DNA from: JBBTWG01 sp038062935
GTDB lineage: Bacteria > Patescibacteriota > Gracilibacteria > UBA1369 > UBA12463
Length of the DNA: 22,194 nt
Assembly: GCA_038062935.1 (NCBI GenBank)
Contig: JBBTWG010000049.1
Coordinates: 1 to 22,194 of the forward strand
Direction: 5' to 3'
Shown: in pieces, positions 6,651 to 14,824 of the stretch
Layout of the letters: each line of letters starts with the position of its first letter
Numbering within the stretch: the first letter of the stretch is position 1
Notes under the pieces: model-generated
What the model saw: only the letters and a program-made list of their open reading frames with translations
Told to the model about the DNA's origin: nothing
The model's database searches: none
Program-made: the position numbers and the translations under genes

Positions 6651-8240
6651 TTATTTCTTAGTCTTCTTTTTTCGTCCCAACACTCTCCCAAGTCCAATAG
6701 AAATCAGTCCCAAAAGCCCAATCCCCGGTCCACTCTCCACAAGTCTCACCTTGACGGTCTTCCCAGCACTTTCATTCCCACTGGCATCGCGAGCCGAGAC
6801 TTTGAAGAAATAGTCGCCAGGAGTGAGTCCATCGACTTGATGCAGGGTTGCATCATTCGGCAACGCAAGAAGTTTTCCATAATTTTGTTCATTGCCAGAA
6901 CTCTGATAAACGATGTATTCCAAGAGATCGCCAGCACTATTGATGCTGCCTTTCCACTGGAGCTTCACGCCGAGACCTTTGATGATTTTCCCAACGAGAC
7001 TACGTACATCTTCTGGCGGAGTCGTGTCTGTAGGCGCAGAGAATCCCTCGAAGTCAAACTGTGTTTTGTCTGAATCTAGAGATTTTTTTCCGACATTCAC
7101 GATATCTTCCAGGGAAAGCGTATAAGAAACTTTCTCCTGTTTTGCAGTCGTGAGGGTCACAATCGTATTGGAATCGTTCAATTCCACTCCAGTAATTTCA
7201 AGTTTATTATCAGTATTATCCTTTTGAGTGATCAAGAAATTTTCCACAGGATCGAGACTCAGAACTACTGGTTCGCTAAAAGTAAGATTCAAAATATCCT
7301 CACCGATAACTTCGATTTTTGTCAGAGAAAAAGGCTTTTCTTCAGCAGCACCAAAGAGTGCACTTCCGGCATTCTCAGTTTTTACAGGAGTAGCATCTCC
7401 ACCAACCGCAGTTGCATCAGCAACCGGTCCTTTCACACCGGCGAAAAGTGCCGAATCTTCTTTACCGCTCACAACAGACTGTGAATCGGTATCCGTGATC
7501 TCTGGGCCAGCAGTCAAAACATATTCGGTACCCGGAATCTGTTCTTCTGTTTTCAGAAGTACCGTTACACCAGTACTATCATCCGCATAGAGCGTCGCAG
7601 AAAGCACCTTCAGATTTTCGAGCGTCAAATTATCCTGGATCACAAAAGCAGATTCAGCGCTCTTTGTCGGAAGTGTAATTTTTTCAGAGAAAATAACTTT
7701 CACAAGATTTTTATCAGTCGCAGTCGCTTTCACAACTTTTGGAGGAAGTGCGTCTGCAGCCGTTGGTGCAATTCCAGCAGGAGTTTTCGCAGCATCAGTG
7801 GACGTTTTTGAGACTGCCGTATCGCCAAATTCTGAAAGAGCAGAAGCTGTAAAAAGGGAAACTTCAGGAGTAGAACTCACTTCAGGACTATAGAAATTAC
7901 TTTCATTCCCGGCAGCGTCATAGGCCGTCACTGCAAAATAATATGGCGTACCATTCTTCAGGCCAGTGAGTGAATATTCGATCACATTCCCCGCATCAGT
8001 CGTTTCACTATATATATTTTGATTCTGATTTTTGACCGAATCCGTCCCATAATAAATTTTATAACCCGTCACGCCGACATCATCCGTCGCCACATCCCAA
8101 TTCAAACGCACGGAAGCATTGCCCGGCAGAGAATGAAGTCTCTCAACATCGCTCGGAACACTCGTATCCTGAGCAAGGGCAGTGAGTGGAAATACGAGGA
8201 GTCCAAGAAGAGTGAGTGAGCTGAAAAAACGTCGAAGCAT
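6651..8240 (-). CDS. Secreted FN3/Ig-like repeat surface protein with C-terminal anchor
   Basis: The 529-aa product begins with a signal peptide (MLRRFFSSLTLLGLLVFPLTALAQ, cut after ALA). Residues 28-112 form a fibronectin type III domain (PSDVERLHSLPGNASVRLNWD to YYFAVTAYDAAGNES). Two SbsA/Ig-like domains follow, near 170-265 (PPKVVKATATD, VKVIFSEKI) and 305-400 (LTKIEVIGED, LNLTFSEPV). A second FN3 domain covers 408-505 (TTPPEDVRSLVG to YFFKVSARDASGNES). It ends SGPGIGLLGLISIGLG plus RKKKTKK, a hydrophobic stretch with a basic tail that would anchor it or serve as a sorting signal. Probable role: adhesion or surface layer. It has its own consensus promoter and a 37-bp-arm palindrome after its stop. 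Confidence 0.85.
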   Translation of the reverse strand: MLRRFFSSLTLLGLLVFPLTALAQDTSVPSDVERLHSLPGNASVRLNWDVATDDVGVTGYKIYYGTDSVKNQNQNIYSETTDAGNVIEYSLTGLKNGTPYYFAVTAYDAAGNESNFYSPEVSSTPEVSLFTASALSEFGDTAVSKTSTDAAKTPAGIAPTAADALPPKVVKATATDKNLVKVIFSEKITLPTKSAESAFVIQDNLTLENLKVLSATLYADDSTGVTVLLKTEEQIPGTEYVLTAGPEITDTDSQSVVSGKEDSALFAGVKGPVADATAVGGDATPVKTENAGSALFGAAEEKPFSLTKIEVIGEDILNLTFSEPVVLSLDPVENFLITQKDNTDNKLEITGVELNDSNTIVTLTTAKQEKVSYTLSLEDIVNVGKKSLDSDKTQFDFEGFSAPTDTTPPEDVRSLVGKIIKGLGVKLQWKGSINSAGDLLEYIVYQSSGNEQNYGKLLALPNDATLHQVDGLTPGDYFFKVSARDASGNESAGKTVKVRLVESGPGIGLLGLISIGLGRVLGRKKKTKK

Positions 8241-8283
8241 AGATATATTTTTTTATGTTTTTGTTTTTTATAAACTTCATACA

Positions 8284-8312
8284 ATTATACCAAGTTTCGA
8301 CAGCTTTGTCAA
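8284..8312 (-). promoter_or_regulatory. Consensus sigma70 promoter for the FN3 surface protein
   Basis: On the minus strand TTGACA (8312-8307) and TATAAT (8289-8284) are both perfect and 17 bp apart. The predicted start is near 8277, about 37 bases before the ATG at 8240. As the strongest-looking promoter in the window, it suggests the FN3 protein is abundant. It separates this gene from the lipoprotein gene upstream. Confidence 0.8.
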
Positions 8313-8339
8313 ACAAACTTAGTCATGCATGCCGTATAG

Positions 8340-8795
8340 CTATTTCAAAACCTGAAAAGTCCTCACAATCTGTAAATCAGAATAGTCTGAAATGATGTAA
8401 CTCGAGGCTTTTTCAGCATCTACATAATATTCACAGGATTTTTTACTGCTCTGGCTGAAGCAGAGAGATGTTGCCATGCCGCCATCAGCAGTTGATACGC
8501 TCGATTCTTCCTCGGCACCACTAACTTTTTTCTTCTCTGCAAAGGCCTCCGCTGCTGACTGATAAACTTTTCGAACCTCAAAAACAGTCTCACCTTTCTG
8601 CTGAGGATCAGAGAAAAGTATCGCTCCAGTAGAAAGTGTACTGATATTCAAACCCACTGGATGCTTGAGAGAAAAGCCAAAATCAGCAGCTGTACCGTGA
8701 GAATAAGAGATCCAGTCAGTCATATCCGGAGCACTCGAACAACCACTCAGAATCAAAGTAGAAAGGATGACACCAGAAGCAAGAAATTTTTTCAT
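8340..8795 (-). CDS. Small lipoprotein, unknown function
   Basis: The 151-aa product starts MKKFLASGVILSTLILSGCSS, a signal peptide with a lipobox (LSGC) and lipidated Cys at 19. After a short linker the mature part (residues 30-151) reads GTAADFGFSLKHPVGLNIST, then alternating polar/hydrophobic strands including two Cys (CFSQSSKKSCEYY). It resembles the small PsbP/lipoprotein-type beta domains seen as hypothetical lipoproteins in Patescibacteria, but I do not recognise a named family. It is divergent from argS (129-bp gap). The FN3 gene downstream has a separate promoter, so the two need not be co-transcribed. Confidence 0.8.
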   Translation of the reverse strand: MKKFLASGVILSTLILSGCSSAPDMTDWISYSHGTAADFGFSLKHPVGLNISTLSTGAILFSDPQQKGETVFEVRKVYQSAAEAFAEKKKVSGAEEESSVSTADGGMATSLCFSQSSKKSCEYYVDAEKASSYIISDYSDLQIVRTFQVLK

Positions 8796-8889
8796 AATAA
8801 AATAGGATTAAGAGCTAAGCGCAAAAGAGACTATACACGAAAATGAAAAATTTGGCTTTTCAAAATTCCCACTCTTTCTGGAAATCCTT

Positions 8890-8917
8890 TTGGAAAAACA
8901 AAATTTCCTGCTATCAT
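8890..8917 (+). promoter_or_regulatory. argS promoter, probably leaderless
   Basis: TTGGAA at 8890-8895 and TATCAT at 8912-8917 are 16 bp apart, with TGC just before the -10 (extended -10). The argS ATG at 8925 lies 7 bases after the -10, where transcription should start, so the mRNA would begin at or next to its start codon. No Shine-Dalgarno is present. Confidence 0.55.
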
Positions 8918-8924
8918 AACCCCA

Positions 8925-11696
8925 ATGAAAATCCGTATTACCCAGCCAATTCTCGCAGATCATCCGGGGTTTTTACTCGGAGTTCTGATCGTCAAAGGCA
9001 TCGATAATAGTCGCCAAATTTCCGCAGTTCAGCAACTCGTTTCCGGAGTTTCTGCAGCAAAAAATAAAGAATTCACCAAAAATCCTGGTCGCGAATCCGT
9101 CGATCTCTGGCATCGCATCCAGCCACAAAAATCGCGTCTGGAAGAGCTTTGTAACGATGTCCTCGCACAAACTGTCGCACCGACCGGCACGCCCATCGAA
9201 GATTTTATTGACTACTACGCCATCCGTCACGAAATGCCGATCCGCGCAGAAGATCTCGACGAAGTCTGCGGCGATATAGAACTCGCCTATTCCGAAGGAA
9301 CAGAGCCATTTCGCAGCAAAGGAAACACAAAAATCGAACGCCCCAACAGCGGCGAAATTATTTACAAAGACAAAGCCGGTGTCACGTGCCGTTTTTTCAA
9401 CACACTCGAATGCGAACGCACCGCACTCCATCCCACCACCAGAAACGTCGTCATCACAACCGAAAATATTGGTTTCTACAGCTACGAAAAGATGAAAGAA
9501 ATTCTAAAAGAAATGGCTGCAACGATTCAGAAATATTGTAAATGCAACATCGAAATTCACATTCTCGGCGATCGCGTGTCCGAAGTTGATCTCGGCGTCA
9601 CCGGCAAAACTGGCATGAGTGAAGAGGATTTCAAAATAAACCAAAAACGTCTCGAGTTTCACCAAAGAATACTCGAGAGAAAAGCGGCAAAACACTCTGA
9701 AAAGCCGAAGGCTTTGAAGAGCATGCAGCTCAAAAAACTTGAACCAGAGAAAATATCAGAAGAGAAAGGAAAATCCACAGAAATCCCAGCAAGAAAAGCC
9801 GCACAGACTATTAAAAAAGCGATTCTCATCGGAGAAAAAATTGAACGCCTCATGAAAGAAGCCGTGAAAAAAACGTTCACCGAACTCACCGAAATTCCGG
9901 AGTTCACGATCGAGCCAACCCGCGAATCCGCGCACGGCGACTACGCCTGCAACGTGTCTATGATGCTCTCAAAAAGCCTCAAAAAATCTCCAGCAGACAT
10001 TGCAAAATCACTTCTCGAAAATATCGAAAAACCACAATATCTCGAAAAAGTAGAATTTGCGCCACCAGGATTTATCAACTTTTTCCTCAACGAAAAATGG
10101 CTCAAAGAAGAAGTTGCAAATATTATCAACGGAAAAATTCCCTATGCCCCCTCGAAAGAAAATCGTGATCGCACCATCATCGTCGAATACTCCTCACCAA
10201 ACGTCGCAAAACCGCTCGGTGCTCATCATCTCATCACGACGATTCTCGGACAAACTCTCTACAATATTTACCATTTCCTCGGATACAACGTCATCTCCAT
10301 CAACCATATCGGTGACTGGGGAACGCAATTCGGCAAACTCATCGTCGCCTACGAAAAATGGGGCAGTAAAAAAGACGTGGAGAAAAATCCTATCGACGAA
10401 CTCCTCGCGCTCTATGTGAAATTTCATGAAGAATTCGAAAAACTGGAGAAAGAACACTCTGAAAAGCCGAAGGCTTTGAAGAGCCCTGCCGCTGAATTGG
10501 AATCGCAAGCACGAGACATTTTCAAGAAGCTCGAAAAAGGCGACGGCGAAATCCGAAAACTCTGGAAATGGATCGTCGAGATCAGTATGAAAGACGTCGA
10601 AAAGACGTACAAAGCCCTCGGCGGCATCCACTTCGACCACACGCAAGGCGAAAGTTTTTACGAAGACAAAATGCAAGAAGTCATCGACACCGGCATCGAA
10701 AAGAAAATTCTCGAAATCGGCGAAGGTGGCTCCCTCATAGCAAAATTCAAGGACGAAAAATATCCACCCATGCTCGTGAAAAAATCCGACGGCGCCACGC
10801 TCTACGCTACGCGCGACCTCGCACAGATGACCTATCGCATCAAAAATTGGCATCCAGAAAAAATCCTCTACGTCGTCGACGTCGCACAATCTTTGCATTT
10901 CCAGCAACTCATCGAAACCATGCAGAAATTTGGGACGCACGGAACAGAGCTTGTACACGTCTCTTTCGGTCGCATGAATTTCGCCGACGGCAAGATGAGC
11001 ACCAGAAAAGGCAACATCATCAAAATGAACGAAGTTCTCGAAGAGGCGGTCCAGAGAGCCAAAAAACTCATGGAACAAAAAGATCCCGGGAAAAAAGTCG
11101 ACATGCGCCTCGCCGTCGCCATCGGCATCGGCGCCATCAAATACAATATCCTTTCTCAAAATCGCGTCACCGAAATTCTCTTCGACTGGGACAAAATGCT
11201 CTCGCTCGAAGGCAATTGCAGTCCATACATTCAGTACACGCACGCGAGGACGCAGAGCATTTTGAAAAAGGCTGAGGAAGAACTCAAAAAGACAAAAAGT
11301 GCCACCGCCGTGAAAAAAGAAAAAGTTCAAGATTCCCAAGTGAGCCTCTTCGAAGCCATCGCCGCCAGCGCGCCAGAAGAGGAAAGCGTAGAAGTCGAAA
11401 CAGTAGGAGTCGCCACTCCCCTCTCCGCCACAGAACACGAACAAAATCTCACCAAAAAACTCATCCAATTTGGCGAAGTCCTAGAGCGAGTCATTGTAGA
11501 CTACAAGCCAAATTTACTCTGTTCATATCTCTACGAACTCTGTCAGGAATTCAACGCTTTTTACCACACCGTCCCGGTCATCAAAACCGCAGAAAAAGAT
11601 CTGCGCGACCAGCGCCTCCAACTCGTCGCAGCCACCGGCGTAGTCATCGCTCGGAGCCTCGACCTCCTCGGCATCGAAGCCGTCGAAAAAATGTAA
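8925..11696 (+). CDS. argS: Arginyl-tRNA synthetase with N-terminal B3/B4 (editing-type) domain
   Basis: The 923-aa product is some 350 residues longer than usual ArgRS. Residues 1-235 resemble the B3/B4 domain of the PheRS beta chain (HPGFLLGVLIVKGIDNS; SAVQQLVSG; NTLECERTALHPTTRNVVITTENIGF). After a charged linker, ArgRS begins near residue 290: Add-1 domain (ESAHGDYACNVSMMLSKSL), active site SSPNVAKPLGAHHL, GDWGTQFGKL, KMSTRKG (690-696) and a C-terminal DALR domain ending LLGIEAVEKM. It charges tRNA-Arg with arginine. The first-signature HVGH of most ArgRS reads GAHH here (432-435). Two identical decapeptides HSEKPKALKS (257-266, 511-520) come from an inserted 32-nt repeat, and a further low-complexity insert lies near 790-840. 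I infer that the fused domain may proofread. The PilX-like gene starts 3 bp after the stop. Confidence 0.93.
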   Translation: MKIRITQPILADHPGFLLGVLIVKGIDNSRQISAVQQLVSGVSAAKNKEFTKNPGRESVDLWHRIQPQKSRLEELCNDVLAQTVAPTGTPIEDFIDYYAIRHEMPIRAEDLDEVCGDIELAYSEGTEPFRSKGNTKIERPNSGEIIYKDKAGVTCRFFNTLECERTALHPTTRNVVITTENIGFYSYEKMKEILKEMAATIQKYCKCNIEIHILGDRVSEVDLGVTGKTGMSEEDFKINQKRLEFHQRILERKAAKHSEKPKALKSMQLKKLEPEKISEEKGKSTEIPARKAAQTIKKAILIGEKIERLMKEAVKKTFTELTEIPEFTIEPTRESAHGDYACNVSMMLSKSLKKSPADIAKSLLENIEKPQYLEKVEFAPPGFINFFLNEKWLKEEVANIINGKIPYAPSKENRDRTIIVEYSSPNVAKPLGAHHLITTILGQTLYNIYHFLGYNVISINHIGDWGTQFGKLIVAYEKWGSKKDVEKNPIDELLALYVKFHEEFEKLEKEHSEKPKALKSPAAELESQARDIFKKLEKGDGEIRKLWKWIVEISMKDVEKTYKALGGIHFDHTQGESFYEDKMQEVIDTGIEKKILEIGEGGSLIAKFKDEKYPPMLVKKSDGATLYATRDLAQMTYRIKNWHPEKILYVVDVAQSLHFQQLIETMQKFGTHGTELVHVSFGRMNFADGKMSTRKGNIIKMNEVLEEAVQRAKKLMEQKDPGKKVDMRLAVAIGIGAIKYNILSQNRVTEILFDWDKMLSLEGNCSPYIQYTHARTQSILKKAEEELKKTKSATAVKKEKVQDSQVSLFEAIAASAPEEESVEVETVGVATPLSATEHEQNLTKKLIQFGEVLERVIVDYKPNLLCSYLYELCQEFNAFYHTVPVIKTAEKDLRDQRLQLVAATGVVIARSLDLLGIEAVEKM
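9691..9722 (+). repeat. 32-nt palindromic insert in argS, copy 1
   Basis: This 32-base segment is identical to 10453-10484. It folds as CTCT/AGAG and AAAGCC/GGCTTT helices separated by tandem GA/GA mismatches and capped by GAA. It is in frame and encodes HSEKPKALKS in the linker between the B3/B4 domain and the synthetase. Placement and style recall the Rickettsia palindromic elements found inside genes. Confidence 0.85.
10453..10484 (+). repeat. 32-nt palindromic insert in argS, copy 2
   Basis: An exact copy of 9691-9722, in the same reading frame and orientation, again encoding HSEKPKALKS. It sits in a loop of the catalytic domain where ArgRS proteins usually have a short, variable acidic segment (between KFHEEFEKLEKE and AAELESQARDIFKKLEKGDGE), a place likely to tolerate insertion. 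Confidence 0.85.
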
Positions 11697-11699
11697 AAA

Positions 11700-13145
11700 A
11701 TGAAACTCCTCACTCTCACACAAAAAGTTTCCAAAAAATTACCTCGCACTCGCCGCGGCATCTCTTTGGTAATTGCCCTCACAATCGTCTCCATCATCAT
11801 GCTCCAGATGGGCGCCATGGCTCAGAGAAACACCGATTCCATCGACCTACGCAGATCATACATCAACACCAGACAAGGATATTGGAACGCGAGATCAGGC
11901 CTAGAATTAGCACTCTTCTCCGTCACACATCCCAAGGAAATGCAAGATCCGGGTCTCATGGATGCACTCGGTCTCACATCGTCCGGTGAAAACAGCACAA
12001 CCAAAAAGTACACAATCAATTTCGCAGACAACAGCGGCACCTCATGGATCATTAATAACGCCAACGCGGATATTCCGCAGACATACAACGAAAATGGAGC
12101 CATCGCAACTCCCGCCGGCGTACAATCAACCAGTAATGATTATCACATCTACCCCTTCCCCGGCAGCGGCGATCTCGGCGGTGACAAATGCGACATCGAG
12201 AAAATGAAAAACAAAGAGATGTGGAAGAAGACAAATCTAGTTTTCAAAAAAGAAATGGCCGCCATGCAAGGCGTCAATACAACGGCACCAGATTTTAATC
12301 CCGATCCATATCAACTAAGTGAAGTCGACTATCTCGACTACCCATGTTTCTGGAATAAACTCGAACAAGGAAAAACCGCCAGCATCCCACTCTACACAGA
12401 ATCAGAAGGATGCACAGGAGCTGGTTTCGCTGAGAATGGAGTCTGCAACCCAAAAGACGTCGACATGAGCAGTCTCATCGTCCGCATCCGAACCCCCTGC
12501 AAAAACGGAAAAATCGTCTGCAGCCCAGATGATCGAAGGGAACTCGCCTCCGAACTCGACAAACAACGCGTCGTCCTCTGGGACATCAACGCAAAGTGCG
12601 AAGACCTCAACGGGAAGAAAAAAAATTGTTATTTTACGGGGTGGCAGGATGAAGAGACGGAGGAAGTTCCCAACCCTGAAAAAAAAGAAGAGTCAGTCAT
12701 TTTTGGAGAAGAATTGAACAATGAAAAAGGTGGTATCCATGACGATATAGACAATCCACGATTCAGCGCTCTCGATACATTTAAAGCTTATCCCGACGAT
12801 TTGAAAAATAAACCCTCAAACTTAGAGGAATCTGGAAAGCCATCCATGCTGAACGCGCTCAAAAACGCTTCCCCATGGAACACCATCTTCAAAAACATCA
12901 CCCGCGCCAAGTTGAATCTCTCCATTGCCTCAAAGCTTCAAGACAATTTCGACAAAAAAATTTTCCAAAACCTCGAATACCAGATTCTCTACAAAGTGGG
13001 GAATCTTCAGAATTTTGGTCTTACTTCTTTCATCACGAATCCTATTATTATTGCGGAAGGATATTTCGGAAACTTCAAAACAAAACTTCAAACAGCTTTG
13101 AGCCGCCCCGGCGGGGCGTTCAGTTATGTGTACATCAGTCAATAA
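11700..13145 (+). CDS. PilX-like type IV pilus assembly protein
   Basis: The 481-aa product has a prepilin-like start: a basic leader ending RTRRG, then ISLVIALTIVSIIMLQMGAMA, with likely prepilin peptidase cleavage after Gly20. Position +5 of the mature protein is Ile, not Glu, as in PilX-type minor pilins. The next segment (TRQGYWNARSGLELAL) matches the short conserved region after the hydrophobic helix in PilX/GspK-like proteins. The rest is a large, Cys-containing extracellular domain without a family I recognise. The gene starts 3 bp after argS, so it is probably co-transcribed with it. No other pilus gene is in the window. It could belong to a pseudopilus or DNA-uptake pilus, fitting the competence-type genes at 840-6145. 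Confidence 0.7.
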   Translation: MKLLTLTQKVSKKLPRTRRGISLVIALTIVSIIMLQMGAMAQRNTDSIDLRRSYINTRQGYWNARSGLELALFSVTHPKEMQDPGLMDALGLTSSGENSTTKKYTINFADNSGTSWIINNANADIPQTYNENGAIATPAGVQSTSNDYHIYPFPGSGDLGGDKCDIEKMKNKEMWKKTNLVFKKEMAAMQGVNTTAPDFNPDPYQLSEVDYLDYPCFWNKLEQGKTASIPLYTESEGCTGAGFAENGVCNPKDVDMSSLIVRIRTPCKNGKIVCSPDDRRELASELDKQRVVLWDINAKCEDLNGKKKNCYFTGWQDEETEEVPNPEKKEESVIFGEELNNEKGGIHDDIDNPRFSALDTFKAYPDDLKNKPSNLEESGKPSMLNALKNASPWNTIFKNITRAKLNLSIASKLQDNFDKKIFQNLEYQILYKVGNLQNFGLTSFITNPIIIAEGYFGNFKTKLQTALSRPGGAFSYVYISQ

Positions 13146-13169
13146 GTCAACTGATATTGCCAGGAAGTC

Positions 13170-13199
13170 TTGACATTTGACGAAAAAAGGGACTATGGT
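13170..13199 (+). promoter_or_regulatory. Possible promoter for the 13230 gene
   Basis: TTGACA at 13170-13175 is a perfect -35 box; TATGGT at 13194-13199 would be an imperfect -10 at 18 bp. Another -10-like TATAAC lies at 13215-13220. Both are upstream of the chosen ATG at 13230. The TTG of this -35 box can be mistaken for a start codon. Confidence 0.35.
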
Positions 13200-13229
13200 T
13201 CTTTTATCGAAGCATATAACCCCCTGTAT

Positions 13230-14816
13230 ATGGCATTAAATAAAGGTTATTTCGCTGCTGCTGGAGCCGCCCTCACATTGGGCGCTCAATCACAAGATGC
13301 GCAAGCTTTGACGGGACCAGAGATGGATCAAAAAGGCGTGACAACGATCTACGAAATTGGCAAAAGTCTTTTTGATGACTTTGTTACTGAAGGGGTGAGA
13401 ACTCAAATAAAAAACAACAAAGTCATTGGTACAGTCTCGAAGAATCTCCCTTTTGCAGGAGAAACTCCGAAAGTAGGGATGATTTGTGGGTATCGAATTA
13501 TGCTCACAAGTGGTGTAGAAGATTTTGCGGAGGGGTGCTTGATAGTCCTGGACAAAGATGGCACCGAGGTCATGAAGTTGACACCAGCAGACCACCCATT
13601 TATAGGACAGGTGGGAGGTTTGCAAGTGGAAGATGGAGGCGCAGGAAAGAATGGATTAGCAGCAATGATGGGGCTCGGCGGAGTGCAGTTCTTCACATTC
13701 AATAAATCAGCAACTGATCCACTGCAGCACACAAAAACAGTGAGCTTGCCCCTTGAGAAGGGTGAAGGGGCATTCCACACCGGCCTCATGAATGGAAGTT
13801 ACTACATGGCTACCAGCAAGCCTCGCATTGTAAAAGCAGACAGTGCTACAGGAAATTCTTCTGCCTACGACATTCCAGAAGAGTTCTATGGAGGTCAGTT
13901 GATCACACTCCCAAATTTCCCTGGCATTCCTGGTGGAGCGATCGGATTAGCAACCAGCAAATCAACAAATGACAATAGAATTGATGTTTTTAATCCAAAT
14001 AATTTTTCAGAATCAATTTTTACCGCACCAACAGAAGATGGTGTCAGCAGTGGTAACAGCGTTGGAGTTGATCCAAGTGGTCAATATTTGGTTGCAGCAG
14101 GATTTGGAAATATCAAAATTTTTGACACAAAAGATCCAACAAAAAAGACAAAAGTTTTGGGTTCAATAGCGGGCGCATTCAAATTCGGTAAAAATGAAGC
14201 AGGTCAAATAACAATTACTCTCAAAAGCGGAACCGTCACAATCACCAACGGCGATCCTCTCGCAGCCACTTTCAAAGAGCTAGAAGGAGAAATCGATGGT
14301 TTTGGTGGAACGGTCATATTTGTAAAAGACACGGACGGCGACGGATATGACGATGAAGTAGACCCAGATACAAACAACCCAAACATCCCAGAAGGTCAAA
14401 TAATCCCACCATCCCCGGACGCCGGCGGCAAAGACAATGACGCCGGAGGCGCAACCGATACGGACACCGGTGGATCTCAAGCAGAAGCCGAACTCCCAAC
14501 TCCTCCAGTTGAAAGCGGCTCAGGAAGTGACGCCGCCAATGGCGAAGTCAGTGGAGCAGAAATAGACCTAAACACAGAGCTAAAGAAAGAGCCAACCGTA
14601 GAAGGAAACCTAGGTAATTCAGGCCAACCAGGAAGTGACGTGGGGCCAAGCATCCAATCCAACAACGGATCAGCCGGCTGCGCCACAGGTTCATCACAAG
14701 AAGCGCCAATAGGAGGCCTCATCGCCTTAGGAGTAGCTGCCGGAGCCGCAGCTCTTGCTCGACGAAGATTTGGAAAAGAGGTCGACGATACGCGAGCGGA
14801 GATTACCAGTATTTAA
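13230..14816 (+). CDS. Secreted Ca-binding-type protein with MYXO-CTERM-like tail
   Basis: From the ATG at 13230 the product is 528 aa and starts MALNKGYFAAAGAALTLGAQ, a short signal peptide with likely cleavage after AQA. A frame opening at TTG 13170 would add 20 residues and bury the signal peptide, so I reject it. Residues 30-370 look like beta-rich repeats (SGNSVGVDPSGQYLVAAGFGNIKIFDTKD), possibly a propeller. DTDGDGYDDEVDPDTNNP is a thrombospondin type 3-like calcium-binding repeat. A long Gly/Ser/Asp/Glu-rich spacer follows. The end reads GCATGSSQEAPIGGLIALGV, more Ala-rich hydrophobics, then ARRRFG: Cys, membrane segment and Arg cluster, as in MYXO-CTERM sorting tails. It converges on the PAS gene with 8 bp between. 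Role unknown; probably cell surface. Confidence 0.75.
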   Translation: MALNKGYFAAAGAALTLGAQSQDAQALTGPEMDQKGVTTIYEIGKSLFDDFVTEGVRTQIKNNKVIGTVSKNLPFAGETPKVGMICGYRIMLTSGVEDFAEGCLIVLDKDGTEVMKLTPADHPFIGQVGGLQVEDGGAGKNGLAAMMGLGGVQFFTFNKSATDPLQHTKTVSLPLEKGEGAFHTGLMNGSYYMATSKPRIVKADSATGNSSAYDIPEEFYGGQLITLPNFPGIPGGAIGLATSKSTNDNRIDVFNPNNFSESIFTAPTEDGVSSGNSVGVDPSGQYLVAAGFGNIKIFDTKDPTKKTKVLGSIAGAFKFGKNEAGQITITLKSGTVTITNGDPLAATFKELEGEIDGFGGTVIFVKDTDGDGYDDEVDPDTNNPNIPEGQIIPPSPDAGGKDNDAGGATDTDTGGSQAEAELPTPPVESGSGSDAANGEVSGAEIDLNTELKKEPTVEGNLGNSGQPGSDVGPSIQSNNGSAGCATGSSQEAPIGGLIALGVAAGAAALARRRFGKEVDDTRAEITSI

Positions 14817-14824
14817 AAGTCCAC

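Noticed and set aside
10194..11468. 424-codon minus-strand frame, and a similar 406-codon one at 4074-5294
   Set aside because: They are antisense shadows of argS and murA, rich in Phe, Asp, Glu and Cys as expected from the codon use of the true genes.
13170..13229. TTG start for the secreted protein at 13170
   Set aside because: TTGACA here is a likely -35 box, and starting at ATG 13230 puts a good signal peptide at the N-terminus.
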